64,000 nucleotides of DNA from Cytobacillus firmus DS1 (lineage in GTDB: Bacteria; Bacillota; Bacilli; Bacillales; Cytobacillaceae): assembly GCF_000565285.1 (NCBI RefSeq), contig NZ_APVL01000012.1:80356-144355 (forward strand), written 5' to 3'. Below are positions 17,289 to 26,520 of this stretch, piece after piece. The notes under the pieces are model-generated. The model did no database searches. It was not told the DNA's origin and saw only the letters and a program-made list of their open reading frames with translations. The translations under genes were made by a program, and so were the position numbers. Positions within the stretch are counted from its first letter, which is position 1, and each line of letters opens with the position of its first letter.

Positions 17289-19526
17289 TTACCTAAACAT
17301 CCACAAATCTGCCCCATTTTTAAAATAAACATTCCCGCTGTTATCCATTGTAATGTCGGAAGCTGCAACACCAGGATAGATGGTCTTTTTCATTGTCTTC
17401 GGATTCACCAAAAACAGCTTCTCCTCGACAGTCCCATATACCATGCCATCTTTGCCAATCACAAGTGTTCCATTTTTGAATCGGCCGCTCGTGGCTGGGG
17501 TGATGTTCATTGTTTTTGTTTTTTTCGTCTTTGGGTCGTAAGCAAACAAGTTTCCGTCCGATAAGCCCCAAATCGTGCCATCAGGAGCAGCAGCCAGGCT
17601 ATGAATCATCCTTGGCTTTGTCAGAGGCAGCGGTATTTGCTCTATTTTCCCGTTTGGATTTTTGCCGTTTAAACGGAAGAATACAGCTGTTTTCTGCGAT
17701 TCTTTTTTGCCATTGCTGAAAATTGTAGTTCCTCCGTAAATATAGCCGCCGCTTGACGCCAGCGATACAACACTTTGTTCAGGGACTATATTCCTCCGGA
17801 TCGTTTTGCTTTTGGAAGCAGGATTGTATACAGCTAACGCTCCGCCAGTTTCGCCGTTTTTCGGATGTGTTCCCATGAACAGGCTCTTAGTTGTTTCATC
17901 AGCTGCCATAGCCACAATGCGATCCTGTCCGTTTCCTATACTAAAGAGCGGAAGAAGTTTTCCGCCGGAAACAGGCTTTGATGGATCGTACTCAAATAAA
18001 TTCGCACCAGGGTAAACTCCCAGATATAGCTTGTCATTTAATGCCGTCATCGATTCTGCCTGGCCTACTTTTAAAAGCTCTTTCGTTTCCTTCGTCTGCG
18101 GATTGTATGCACTTACCTGCCCTGAGACAAAACCATTTGAGATTATCTGTCCCCGGGGTCCCCGCTCTATATTGTAAATCGGAATGGACTGATTCGGCAG
18201 ATTCAGCTTATTTACCTGCAGTTCACCCTTGGCTGGGTTGTACAATAAATACGTGCCTGAATTCCCTAAAAGGCCAACCACTGTGTCGCCCGGGTAATCT
18301 TTATGCTTCAAATCAATCAAATCAATGGAAACAGCTTCGGTTCCTTTGAGTGTTCCCGGTATGCTGCTTGTTTCACCGCTGCTCAGGTTATACTTGCGAA
18401 GAGCATAGCCATGTGAATAGTAGACAGAGTTCTCATCCGCACTAACCTGTGAAACTCCTCGGGAGCTCGCAGGAATTTCCTCCTTAAAAGCATAGGTGCG
18501 GCTGTCAAATACCAGGATCTTTTTGCTCGGCTCCAGTTTGGCAAAAAGAAGGCCATTTTCTTCATCTAAATCGTAAACAGATGTTTCACCCTGGTATTTA
18601 CCCGGAAGGATGCTCTGCTTTTTATTTGTGGTTAGATTCCATGCCACCAGCTGGGCTTTTGCCCCCACCCCGGCAAATAGTGTATTGGTTTCTTCGTTAT
18701 ACGCCAGACTTCTCGCTAACGTTTTTCCGGATAAAACCTGTCCCAGGTCTGTGAATCCTTTGCCGGTTTCATATTTAAACACGCTTCCATTCGGGGAGGT
18801 GCTGCCAAAAACAGTACCTGAACCTGCTGCTTCAAGGTCATGGATGGATGTCCCTTTCACTGTTGCCTTGCCCCTGTCTGTTAACGATTTTGTCTTAGAG
18901 CTATAGTGGTATAAATGCCCGTTCGGTGTACCGCCAATCCAGACATTCCCGCTGCTGTCTGCAGATACTGCCCAGGCACTTGTAGCACCATTCAAAGTTT
19001 TTTCATCCCATACTTTATTTTTAACAATATCGATCGCCACAAACTTGGCCGGCTCCCCCTGCAGCAGCACATACATGAGAGCTGTCCCATCAGGCGCATA
19101 TCCGGCTGCACCAGTGATGGCAATTGTATTATGTATCTGTGAGCCCAGGTTTACAAAACGGTTATGTACGCAATCCGCTCCATTTAATTTAGCCTTGCTT
19201 GGCGTTTCATAGGTGACCCGCGCATCACGGTCCACATAGTAGCCGCCTCCGACGCTCAGCATTCCTGGCTTAAAGGCATATATCCGGTAGAACTCCCCTT
19301 TTTTCAGAGTTCTTGAAGTGATTCTTTTATTGCCATCCAGCTTGAATAAGGGTGTATCCTTCTCGATATTCAGCCTGCCGATTTGGCCCTCTTTCAGTTC
19401 CACGCCATCCCACCATATCTTTGTGGCTTCTTTGTAGGCATTGCATTCTCCCGCTGCGCTTGCCGGCTGATAAAATCCCGCAAGCATAATAAGGGACACA
19501 ATCAGTGCTTTTAGTCCTTTTCTCAT
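17289..19526 (-). CDS. Large secreted beta-propeller protein with N-terminal WWDG domain
   Basis: About 745 residues from the ATG at 19526 (GGGGAG 7 nt upstream; a TTG at 19544 precedes the ribosome site). A signal peptide ends near PASAAG. The shared domain follows, bracketed by cysteines (ECNAYKE before; GADCVHN after), with KIWWDGVELKEGQIGR and GGGYYVDRD intact. The remaining 600 residues are repeated beta-strand blades such as NVWIGGTPNGHLYHYS, TVFGSTSPNGSVFKYE and TIWGLSDGNLFAYDPKTK. This pattern fits a WD40/PQQ-like propeller of about seven or more blades. No catalytic motif was found. It probably binds a protein or glycan at the surface. Confidence 0.87.
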   Translation of the reverse strand: MRKGLKALIVSLIMLAGFYQPASAAGECNAYKEATKIWWDGVELKEGQIGRLNIEKDTPLFKLDGNKRITSRTLKKGEFYRIYAFKPGMLSVGGGYYVDRDARVTYETPSKAKLNGADCVHNRFVNLGSQIHNTIAITGAAGYAPDGTALMYVLLQGEPAKFVAIDIVKNKVWDEKTLNGATSAWAVSADSSGNVWIGGTPNGHLYHYSSKTKSLTDRGKATVKGTSIHDLEAAGSGTVFGSTSPNGSVFKYETGKGFTDLGQVLSGKTLARSLAYNEETNTLFAGVGAKAQLVAWNLTTNKKQSILPGKYQGETSVYDLDEENGLLFAKLEPSKKILVFDSRTYAFKEEIPASSRGVSQVSADENSVYYSHGYALRKYNLSSGETSSIPGTLKGTEAVSIDLIDLKHKDYPGDTVVGLLGNSGTYLLYNPAKGELQVNKLNLPNQSIPIYNIERGPRGQIISNGFVSGQVSAYNPQTKETKELLKVGQAESMTALNDKLYLGVYPGANLFEYDPSKPVSGGKLLPLFSIGNGQDRIVAMAADETTKSLFMGTHPKNGETGGALAVYNPASKSKTIRRNIVPEQSVVSLASSGGYIYGGTTIFSNGKKESQKTAVFFRLNGKNPNGKIEQIPLPLTKPRMIHSLAAAPDGTIWGLSDGNLFAYDPKTKKTKTMNITPATSGRFKNGTLVIGKDGMVYGTVEEKLFLVNPKTMKKTIYPGVAASDITMDNSGNVYFKNGADLWMFR

Positions 19527-19715
19527 CTGTTCACTCCCCAACAACTAGTATATTAGTATTATATATGATTATTAAAAAATTGGGTGTATTCTCCAATTTT
19601 TCATAAAGGTGACCACCTGTAGACAGAGCCATCTAAAAAACTTTGTTCTTATTTCAGGTTTTTCTGCATATCATTATCGTAGTACTAAAAAAAAATATAA
19701 AGTGAGGTAAAAAGA

Positions 19716-19838
19716 ATGAATAAATCCAGATTCAATGCAGCAGAAAATCAACCCCATAACCTCCGGTGTTCAGGATGCTGGGTCGATTCACAACTGACCT
19801 ATAGGCAAAAAAAGAATAGAAAAAGAGTCGGCAGATAA
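19716..19838 (+). CDS. Possible 40-residue small protein
   Basis: A short reading frame starts at an ATG 8 nt after GAGG and stops at TAA. It has a CxxC-type pair (RCSGCW) in the middle and a strongly basic C-terminus (RQKKNRKRVGR). It has no signal peptide, and I do not recognise a family. It is the only plausible gene in the spacer between 19527 and 19992. It could be a real small basic protein or chance. Confidence 0.3.
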   Translation: MNKSRFNAAENQPHNLRCSGCWVDSQLTYRQKKNRKRVGR

Positions 19839-19910
19839 TAAAAAAATAAGATTGGAATATTCGAATCAAATGCATGACTGACCTTTGACAATTTCATACT
19901 GGAGCTTGCT

Positions 19911-19973
19911 CCAACCTTATAGCTTGATGGTTGGGGCATCTCCTTTATGGAGTCCTTCCATCAAGCTTTTTTA
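19911..19973 (+). terminator. Terminator-like hairpin with a competing stem, upstream of the 19993 gene
   Basis: AGCTTGATGG (19921-19930) pairs with CCATCAAGCT (19958-19967), followed by TTTTTT, a strong intrinsic terminator. CCAACC (19911-19916) can instead pair with GGTTGG (19929-19934), which would break the terminator. The site is 20 nt before the next gene, so an attenuator or cis-acting RNA switch is possible. The spacer 19527-19992 otherwise holds only the small frame at 19716. Confidence 0.55.
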
Positions 19974-19992
19974 CATGATTATGGAAGGATGA

Positions 19993-20754
19993 GTGAAAAT
20001 GGAGTTTATTAGTTGGCATGAAGAAATTCAACAGATTTCACCGAAGAAGGACGAAGAGAAAAACCGCCTCCAGAGGATACTGGAATTGCAATCAGAAGTG
20101 GTAAATGCTTACGAAGCTAAGGATAATTACAAAGGATATGATTTTGACCTAAATAATCATATCTCTATACTTGTCGATAACTTTGCTGCTTATAAATATA
20201 ACCTTTATGAGTCGATTATGCTGCATTATGCGAAGGAATTTTCCGACTTTTCCCCAGACTTATGGAACTGGAGTATTAAGAATGCCAGCGAATATCTGGA
20301 CCGGGTATATTGCGTTGACAAAATTTTATCAATTTCCCATCCTGATTTTAATTATCCGGAAAATCCAATGCAAATAAACGTTCAAATTAAGGCCTGCCGC
20401 TATGAATCAGAAAGGTTGTTATTACCTGTTAGAAAAAGCATCAAGTACACGAACAATAAAGGAAATAGCTACAGTCACCCACGAGAACTTTCTAACCTAA
20501 ATAACATTCAAATTTTTATTTGGTATCATTGGTGTCCTATAAGGCATGATGTGATTATCCATGCTTTAAAAGAACCTAGAAAGCTGTTTAGTTTGCTTCA
20601 AATTGAGAAGGGATTTTATAAGGAACGCATAGCCGGAAATCCTTTGAAAATCGGGGATGATCATAAAAAAGCGGAAGTGCTCTACCTGGACCCAACTGCA
20701 GACCAATTTCCTTCTGATAACTTTATTTTCGTACACAATCCATTTGTTCATTAG
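19993..20754 (+). CDS. Unrecognised cytoplasmic protein
   Basis: A 251-253 residue protein. Either GTG at 19993 or ATG at 19999 can be the start; both follow GGAAGG. There is no signal peptide or transmembrane helix. The N-terminal third is highly charged and helical (KKDEEKNRLQRILELQSEVV). Aromatic-rich stretches follow (DLWNWSIKNASEYLDRVY; IQIFIWYHWCPIRHDVIIHAL). I do not recognise a domain. It is a single-gene unit, with a terminator-like leader before it and a strong terminator after it, in an otherwise minus-strand neighbourhood, which suggests later acquisition. Confidence 0.7.
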   Translation: MKMEFISWHEEIQQISPKKDEEKNRLQRILELQSEVVNAYEAKDNYKGYDFDLNNHISILVDNFAAYKYNLYESIMLHYAKEFSDFSPDLWNWSIKNASEYLDRVYCVDKILSISHPDFNYPENPMQINVQIKACRYESERLLLPVRKSIKYTNNKGNSYSHPRELSNLNNIQIFIWYHWCPIRHDVIIHALKEPRKLFSLLQIEKGFYKERIAGNPLKIGDDHKKAEVLYLDPTADQFPSDNFIFVHNPFVH

Positions 20755-20779
20755 CCGATAGGTTTCCTATCGGTTTTTT
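20755..20779 (+). terminator. Rho-independent terminator
   Basis: CCGATAGG (20755-20762) and CCTATCGG (20766-20773) form a perfect stem around TTT, followed by six T residues. It directly follows the stop codon of the 19993 gene. Confidence 0.92.
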
Positions 20780-20842
20780 GTTGAGTCAAGAGGCAGCATT
20801 TTTGTTCTTTCTTCCCGATAAGCCTATGCCCGATGTATGTAT

Positions 20843-20865
20843 TAAAAGAGGCTGCCAAGACAGCC
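20843..20865 (-). terminator. Terminator of the sgc-like minus-strand operon
   Basis: On the minus strand GGCTG, a 6-nt loop and CAGCC are followed by TCTTTTAAT. It lies about 45 bp downstream of the last permease gene of the operon. Confidence 0.6.
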
Positions 20866-20909
20866 AAATTTGGCTCTCCCGGTCTAACCCCTTTATTTTT
20901 AAGTTTTAT

Positions 20910-21968
20910 TTAATTTTGCTTAACCAGTTTCTTCTCTTTAATCCGATTACTCACTTCATTTATAACCATTACCAAAAGTAAAGCTATACCCCAAATAAAA
21001 TCCTTGAAGAAATTCCCAACATGCAGCGCATTTAACCCGGTTGATAAAAATTGCAATGTTAAAACTGCCATAACTACTCCGGATATTTTTCCAAATCCGC
21101 CTTTAACATTTACTCCCCCCATAACGGCAACAAGAATGGTCTGTAATATATATGAGGTACCAAAATCAGCTTTTGCAGAGTTCGTACTTGCTATAATAAG
21201 CAATCCTGCTATTGAAGCAAATAATCCGCTGAAAGCATACGTTTTTAATAAAACAACTGAATTGCTAATGCCAGAGTATTTAGAAGCGACCGGGTTGGTA
21301 CCTACTAATTGAAGCTTTAAGCCAAATGCCCGCTTGTTAAGAAGAATGTAGGCCAGGATGATACAAATTATGAACATTATCAGAGGGAAGGGGATAATCC
21401 CAAGACTTCCATTTCCAATATCGGAAAATAACATCGGCAGTCCAACAATTGCCTGGCCTTTTGTTATTACGATTGCAATTCCCATAAACAGCTGCATTGT
21501 CCCAAGGGTTACTAATATAGGAGGAATTCCAATTAATGATACAGCGATCCCATTGACCAAGCCGCATAGTAAACCCATGATAACCGAACAAGCTACTGCC
21601 CCTGCAATAATTAGTATACTTGTCATTAATGACGCATCAGGAGGAAGAAACTTCACCATAATACCAGCTGCAAGAATTGATGTCAGGTTCGCAATACTGA
21701 CAATTGAAAGGTCTATTCCTCCTGACACCATAGTAATCATCATAGCTATAGACAGAATTCCAAATACAGGGAATTGGTATGCCATCGAAATAAAACTATC
21801 TAAGGATAGAAATGTTGAAGGACTAATGCTGCCCATTAAAATAAAAACAAACATCATAATAAAGAATAGACGTGTTAAATTTCCGTCTTTGTTTAAAATT
21901 GGAAGAATCAACTGTTTTCTTTGGCCAGGTTCTAAAGGTCCAGGGTTTGGCTTTGGAATATTTAACAT
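20910..21968 (-). CDS. Ribose/AI-2-type ABC transporter permease 2
   Basis: A 352-residue membrane protein of the RbsC/LsrD family with about ten hydrophobic segments. The conserved MVSGGIDLSI motif and the GGVNVKGGFGKISG region near the C-terminus are diagnostic. AGGAGG precedes the ATG. It is the last gene of the operon, 21 nt after a second, different permease of the same family, so the channel is a heterodimer as in Lsr or rhamnose importers. Confidence 0.92.
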   Translation of the reverse strand: MLNIPKPNPGPLEPGQRKQLILPILNKDGNLTRLFFIMMFVFILMGSISPSTFLSLDSFISMAYQFPVFGILSIAMMITMVSGGIDLSIVSIANLTSILAAGIMVKFLPPDASLMTSILIIAGAVACSVIMGLLCGLVNGIAVSLIGIPPILVTLGTMQLFMGIAIVITKGQAIVGLPMLFSDIGNGSLGIIPFPLIMFIICIILAYILLNKRAFGLKLQLVGTNPVASKYSGISNSVVLLKTYAFSGLFASIAGLLIIASTNSAKADFGTSYILQTILVAVMGGVNVKGGFGKISGVVMAVLTLQFLSTGLNALHVGNFFKDFIWGIALLLVMVINEVSNRIKEKKLVKQN

Positions 21969-21989
21969 AATAACCTCCTGACGTACTGC

Positions 21990-22991
21990 TTATGTTAATA
22001 TCGATTTTCTCTTTGCATTTGTCTTTTTTACCTGAACAGCTGTAAGACCAGTTCCAATTAAAATAAGCGCTCCGATTACAAATCGCTGCCAGTAAGATGG
22101 AATTCCCATTAAAATTAAACTATTTTGAATTGTTATAACAAGAAGAAGGCCTAATAGTGCACCTTTAATGGTTCCATGCCCGCCAGAGATTCGTGTTCCC
22201 CCAAGGACCACTGCTGCTATGATCAAAAGCTCTGACCCCATCAAATCCACAGGATTAGAATTTCTCATCATACTTGTATGCATAATTCCGGCTATGCCGG
22301 ACAACATTCCAACAAAGGAATACACGAAAAACTGAATAAAGACAGGTGAAAAACCAACTCTTTCTGCTGATGCCGGATCTCCTCCGAAGGCATAAATGGA
22401 ACGGCCTATCATCGTATATTTCAATAATAACGAGACTAAAATCACTATACCTGCTGTTACTAATACAGATATAGGGAGACCTACCACAATACCTGTCTCA
22501 TCAGTAAATTTCAGAATTTGCATTTTTGAGAAGTTAAGCATTGAAGTTGGAAGATTGCTAATTTGGCTGCTTCCAATAAACGTAAGTAAAAAACCACTAA
22601 ATAATGAGGATGTACCAAGAGTGACAATAAGTGTGGGAAGCTTAAATAAAGCTATAAAAACAGCATTAATAATTCCCAGAATAAACCCTATTGCACCTCC
22701 AATGAGAAAGGGAACAATAATAGGACCATTAAAACCAGCTTCTGATAAAATCGTGGTGGTAGTAAACATGCTAAATGCTGCAATGGCAGGAAATGATACG
22801 TCAATCCCCCCTGATACAAGGACAATCAAAGCACAAACTACAAAGATTCCAGGAACAATGCCGCTTCTAATCAAATCAAACATATTATTTATTGAAAAAA
22901 AAGCACTATTTTGGCTGCCAATCGTCAAAAACAGTAAGCTAATAATTACAATTAAATAAAATTCAGTAGTCTGAAAGAATTTATTATACAT
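21990..22991 (-). CDS. Ribose/AI-2-type ABC transporter permease 1
   Basis: About 333 residues from the ATG at 22991, which follows GAAGGTG by 4-5 nt; the upstream in-frame extension overlaps the ATPase gene. It is an RbsC/LsrC-family membrane protein with the conserved VLVSGGIDVSFPA motif and the VVLGGTRISGGHGTIKGA segment. It forms the import channel with the 20910 permease and is driven by the double-domain ATPase encoded upstream. Confidence 0.9.
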   Translation of the reverse strand: MYNKFFQTTEFYLIVIISLLFLTIGSQNSAFFSINNMFDLIRSGIVPGIFVVCALIVLVSGGIDVSFPAIAAFSMFTTTTILSEAGFNGPIIVPFLIGGAIGFILGIINAVFIALFKLPTLIVTLGTSSLFSGFLLTFIGSSQISNLPTSMLNFSKMQILKFTDETGIVVGLPISVLVTAGIVILVSLLLKYTMIGRSIYAFGGDPASAERVGFSPVFIQFFVYSFVGMLSGIAGIMHTSMMRNSNPVDLMGSELLIIAAVVLGGTRISGGHGTIKGALLGLLLVITIQNSLILMGIPSYWQRFVIGALILIGTGLTAVQVKKTNAKRKSILT

Positions 22992-23017
22992 AGAACACCT
23001 TCTTTCTGATAACTCTT

Positions 23018-24505
23018 CTAAGCTTCTTGAAGTTCTGACCATGTTTTCTGATTAAAATCTCTGCCTCTTACCTCACCAGATATTCTTCCCTTATTCATAA
23101 CCAGAACACGATTGCAGTTCTGCCTTAGCTCAGTCAGATCATCTGAAATTAATAGCACACCTAATCCATCCTTTGCTAAATCCTTTATGATATTGTGGAT
23201 ATCTTCCTTAGCTCCAATATCAACCCCGACAGTTGGCCCATTCAATATTAAAATATTTGGATTGCTGGATAACCATTTTGCTAATACAACTTTTTGCTGA
23301 TTCCCTCCTGATAGTGCTTTGACCGGAAGCTTGGAGGAATGTGTAACAACCCCTAGTTTGTCAATCCAATTTTCAACGGATTGATTTATTTTGTCCTGAT
23401 TTAACATTTTTAATTTGGTCAAGAGACTAACCACTGTACTTGCAATAATATTTCTCTCTATAGATTGTTCTAAAAACAGACCTTCAGTAAGACGGTCCTC
23501 TGGTACGTATACAATTTTTTCCTTTACCGCTTTTTGCACTGAATCTATCTTAATTTCTTTGCTATTTATAAAAACCCTTCCACTGGTTGCTGGCAATAAT
23601 CCAAATAATGATTCAGCGAGCTCAGTCCTCCCTGAACCTAGTAAACCAGTAAGCCCCACTATTTCACCAGGATAAATTTCGATTGAGACATTCTCAAAGG
23701 AATGATCTAAACCAAATTTATCTGTTCTTAGAATTGGCACCTTATTTTTGACATCAACATCATAGTATTTATCCTGCAGCTTTCTGCCAGTCATATGATA
23801 AACTAATTTCTCTGTATCCATATTTTTGGCCTGTTCTGAAATTACATTGGAGCCATTTCTCAGGATCGTGATGCGTTCCGAAATTGCAAAAATCTCTTCA
23901 AGCTTATGGCTTACAAATAATACAGAGATGCCATCCTGTTTTAATCCATTAATTACTTTGAATAGCGCGTCAACCTCTTTATGTGTAAGCGCGGTAGTCG
24001 GCTCGTCCATAACAATTAATTTTGCCTTCTGCATCAGTGCCCTTGAAATAGCAATTAACTGTTTATCTGCAACAGATAGATTTTCAACTTTTTCGTTTAA
24101 CTCAAGATCCACATTTATTTTACTCAGTGCTTCCTTTGCAATACGCCTCATATTTGGCCAACTGACTACTTTTCTTTTAGCAGAAAGTTCACTGCCCAAA
24201 GCTATATTTTCAGCTACTGTTAAGTTTGGGAATATTGAAAAGTCCTGGTAGATTACTTGAATTCCCTCTTTAATGGCTTCTAATGGACTTAAATGTTTAT
24301 ACTTCTTGCCATTGATAAAAATTTGGCCATGGTCCGGTGTATGCACACCGGACATGACCTTTATTAACGTTGATTTCCCGCAGCCATTTTCACCTGCCAA
24401 ACAATGGATTTCTCCGGGTTGAATTGTCAGGCTGACTCCCTTTAATGCCTTAACTCCACCAAAGGACTTCGTTATATTCTCCAATTGAATAAGCGGACTT
24501 TCCAT
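23018..24505 (-). CDS. Sugar ABC transporter ATPase with two nucleotide-binding domains (RbsA-like)
   Basis: A 495-residue cytoplasmic protein with two ABC modules. The first has Walker A GENGCGKST (about 39-47) and Walker B LIVMDEPT. The second has GLLGSGRTE in place of Walker A, and LSGGNQQKVVLAKWL with ILNGPTVGVD near the C-terminus. The degenerate second site is normal for the RbsA/MglA/LsrA family. It powers the two permeases downstream. No separate ATPase is needed, in contrast to the 7-10 kb importer. Confidence 0.94.
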   Translation of the reverse strand: MESPLIQLENITKSFGGVKALKGVSLTIQPGEIHCLAGENGCGKSTLIKVMSGVHTPDHGQIFINGKKYKHLSPLEAIKEGIQVIYQDFSIFPNLTVAENIALGSELSAKRKVVSWPNMRRIAKEALSKINVDLELNEKVENLSVADKQLIAISRALMQKAKLIVMDEPTTALTHKEVDALFKVINGLKQDGISVLFVSHKLEEIFAISERITILRNGSNVISEQAKNMDTEKLVYHMTGRKLQDKYYDVDVKNKVPILRTDKFGLDHSFENVSIEIYPGEIVGLTGLLGSGRTELAESLFGLLPATSGRVFINSKEIKIDSVQKAVKEKIVYVPEDRLTEGLFLEQSIERNIIASTVVSLLTKLKMLNQDKINQSVENWIDKLGVVTHSSKLPVKALSGGNQQKVVLAKWLSSNPNILILNGPTVGVDIGAKEDIHNIIKDLAKDGLGVLLISDDLTELRQNCNRVLVMNKGRISGEVRGRDFNQKTWSELQEA

Positions 24506-24539
24506 TCCTTAATCATCCTTCCTATTCCAGAAGCGGATT

Positions 24540-25571
24540 TTAGAAGTTGTAGTCAGATGCATTTTCTTTCCCGACGCCTACCCATGCACTGCCAAAGATA
24601 TATTTTCCATCCACAACTTTAATATTTTCATATCCTGGCACACCAAGATCTGCCCCTTCTTTAATTTCCTCTTTCTTTCCATCCAGTACCATTTCAGCAA
24701 GTTTATTCATCACATAACCGGCATCAGCAGGATCCCAGAACCCAATTTGTGACATGGCTCCACTCTCTAAGTATTGTTTACTAACCGAAGGAACACTTGT
24801 TCCAACAACACTCACTTTTCCATTCAGCCCCATCTCTTCTACTGCCAGTGCAGCTCCTGCGGCATCATTACCGGAAGAACCCTGGAAGCCTTTTAAATTA
24901 GGATATGCCTTTATAGTCTCTCTAAACTTTTCGCTCGCTGTTTTAAGGTCATCATTTGTTTCCAGCTTCCTGGCAACCGCTTTCATATTTGGATATTTCT
25001 CCAATTGCCGTTTATAGCCGCCTTCTTCCCATTGTATGTGGGATTGAGTTGTTAAACTTCCAACTGTTGTCATGTATTCGCCTTCTTCTCCCATGGCTTC
25101 AGCGAGATTATCCATTAAAAAGGCGCCGTATTCATAGTTATCAAAAGCTTCAATATTAAAGTCAGTGTTTTTCATTCCATCTGCTTCATGGGTAATTACC
25201 ACTATTCCTTTGTCCCTTGCTTTTTTCAATACCGGTTCTAACGCTTCTGCCGAGAATGGAACTACTGTAATGGCATCCACTTTTTGCGCTATTAAGTCTT
25301 CAATTATTTGCACTTGAAGAGCTGCATCTGCTTTTTGCGGCCCCTGCATAAAAGTTTCATGTCCAGTATCTTCCCCAAACTTTTCTATGCCCTCTTCTAA
25401 ACGGTCAAACCAGGCAACTCCAGTCAATTTAACAACTGTGGCAATCTTATATTTGCCATCACCATCTTTTTCTTCACCTGTAACTTGCTCTTCTCCGTTA
25501 TTTCCACAGGCGGCGAGAATTAAAGTAAGGATAAGCAGCATACTTAAGATAGAATAACTTGCTTTTTTCAT
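24540..25571 (-). CDS. Sugar/AI-2-type ABC transporter binding lipoprotein
   Basis: About 343 residues from the ATG at 25571 (AAGGGGGA 8 nt upstream). The lipobox ILAAC marks a membrane-anchored lipoprotein. The mature part is a type I periplasmic-binding fold of the RbsB/RhaS/LsrB kind: VVKLTGVAWFDRLEEGIEKF, VDAITVVPFSAEALEPVLKK, and the near C-terminal FWDPADAGYVMNKLAEMVLDG. The last motif is common in AI-2 and rhamnose binding proteins. The ligand is not determined; a pentose, methylpentose or AI-2-like compound is plausible. Confidence 0.9.
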   Translation of the reverse strand: MKKASYSILSMLLILTLILAACGNNGEEQVTGEEKDGDGKYKIATVVKLTGVAWFDRLEEGIEKFGEDTGHETFMQGPQKADAALQVQIIEDLIAQKVDAITVVPFSAEALEPVLKKARDKGIVVITHEADGMKNTDFNIEAFDNYEYGAFLMDNLAEAMGEEGEYMTTVGSLTTQSHIQWEEGGYKRQLEKYPNMKAVARKLETNDDLKTASEKFRETIKAYPNLKGFQGSSGNDAAGAALAVEEMGLNGKVSVVGTSVPSVSKQYLESGAMSQIGFWDPADAGYVMNKLAEMVLDGKKEEIKEGADLGVPGYENIKVVDGKYIFGSAWVGVGKENASDYNF

Positions 25572-25664
25572 TGACAAATTCCCCCTTGTTTTTTGCTACT
25601 AAAATATTTCAATATAGACAATCACTTAGTATAAGCTAAAGATGTTTTGCAATTATTTTTATTT

Positions 25665-26483
25665 TCAGTAAACTTTTGCTGCACGAAATTCTTTTACCTT
25701 ATCCATGAACTCTCTTGTCCGCTCCTGGCACACCATATTTTCAAATTTCCCATCAACCTTAAAAGTCGTTCCTACCACTGCCCCATCAGCAATAGTCAGC
25801 TGCTGCTCCAAGTTTGAAATCCTGACTCCTGTATTGGCAAGAACAACAGTTTCCGGAACTGCCTTTTTCACTTTCATCAGCGTTTGAGAGTCTGTCATAG
25901 CACCTGCTGTCATACCAGAAACACAAAGAGCATCCGGACGATTGTTAAAAACTGTAGATTTCGCAATACTCTCTATATCCCGATCAGCAAGATATTTGGC
26001 CGCTTCCGGTACAATATTATAAAGAAGCTTAACATTTTCTGCACCAATCCGATGTTGGTGGCGGATGGTTTCTCCTACATTCGTATCCCAAGTTCCGAAA
26101 TCACTTGCATATACACCTGTGAAGATTTCCCTGACAAATAGTGCATCCGTAGCTGCAGCTAAATCAAGCGACTTTTTCGCATCCCATAAGACATTGACAC
26201 CAAAAGGGATTTTAATTTCAGATTTTAATTCTCCAATTACTCTTGCCATTGCCGCGACTGTTTCAGTTTTCACGTCTGTTAAGTACGGAAGACTAAATTC
26301 GTTGGAAAACATTACAGCATCAACGCCGCCCTCTTGAAGAGCATGTAAATCTCTACGCGCCATTTGAACCACATAGTCCATTCCTCTGTCCTTATCATAA
26401 TGCGGATCTCCCGGCAAAGGCTGCAAGTGACACATAGCAATAATAGCCTTTTCTGTTCCGATTACTTCATTTAACCATGTCAT
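25665..26483 (-). CDS. sgcQ: BtpA/SgcQ family TIM-barrel protein
   Basis: The ATG at 26483 follows AAGGGGGA by 7 nt, giving about 272 residues; the upstream extension overlaps the M42 gene. The family motifs are clear: IIAMCHLQPLPGDPHYD, GGVDAVMFSNEFSLPYL, FGVNVLWDAKKSLDLAAATD and DALCVSGMTAG. The family is named for BtpA (photosystem I biogenesis), but in non-photosynthetic bacteria it is the SgcQ protein of sugar loci, of unknown reaction. Its place beside an M42 protein, kinase, importer and PTS matches an sgc-type locus. Confidence 0.88.
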   Translation of the reverse strand: MTWLNEVIGTEKAIIAMCHLQPLPGDPHYDKDRGMDYVVQMARRDLHALQEGGVDAVMFSNEFSLPYLTDVKTETVAAMARVIGELKSEIKIPFGVNVLWDAKKSLDLAAATDALFVREIFTGVYASDFGTWDTNVGETIRHQHRIGAENVKLLYNIVPEAAKYLADRDIESIAKSTVFNNRPDALCVSGMTAGAMTDSQTLMKVKKAVPETVVLANTGVRISNLEQQLTIADGAVVGTTFKVDGKFENMVCQERTREFMDKVKEFRAAKVY

Positions 26484-26520
26484 AATAAATTCCCCCTTGT
26501 CGTTGATAAAACTTGATATT

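Noticed and set aside
21358..21981. 207-codon plus-strand frame opposite the second permease
   Set aside because: Same antisense effect; the minus strand has AGGAGG, a clear start and family motifs.
22396..22959. 187-codon plus-strand frame opposite the sugar permease
   Set aside because: It is a mirror of a hydrophobic gene (Ile/Pro/Asn-rich antisense product) with no ribosome site; the permease on the minus strand explains the openness.
24540..25571. Firm call as an autoinducer-2 (Lsr) system
   Set aside because: The binding protein resembles LsrB/RhaS, but LsrF, LsrG and LsrR homologues are absent and the neighbours are sgc-type; the ligand is left open.
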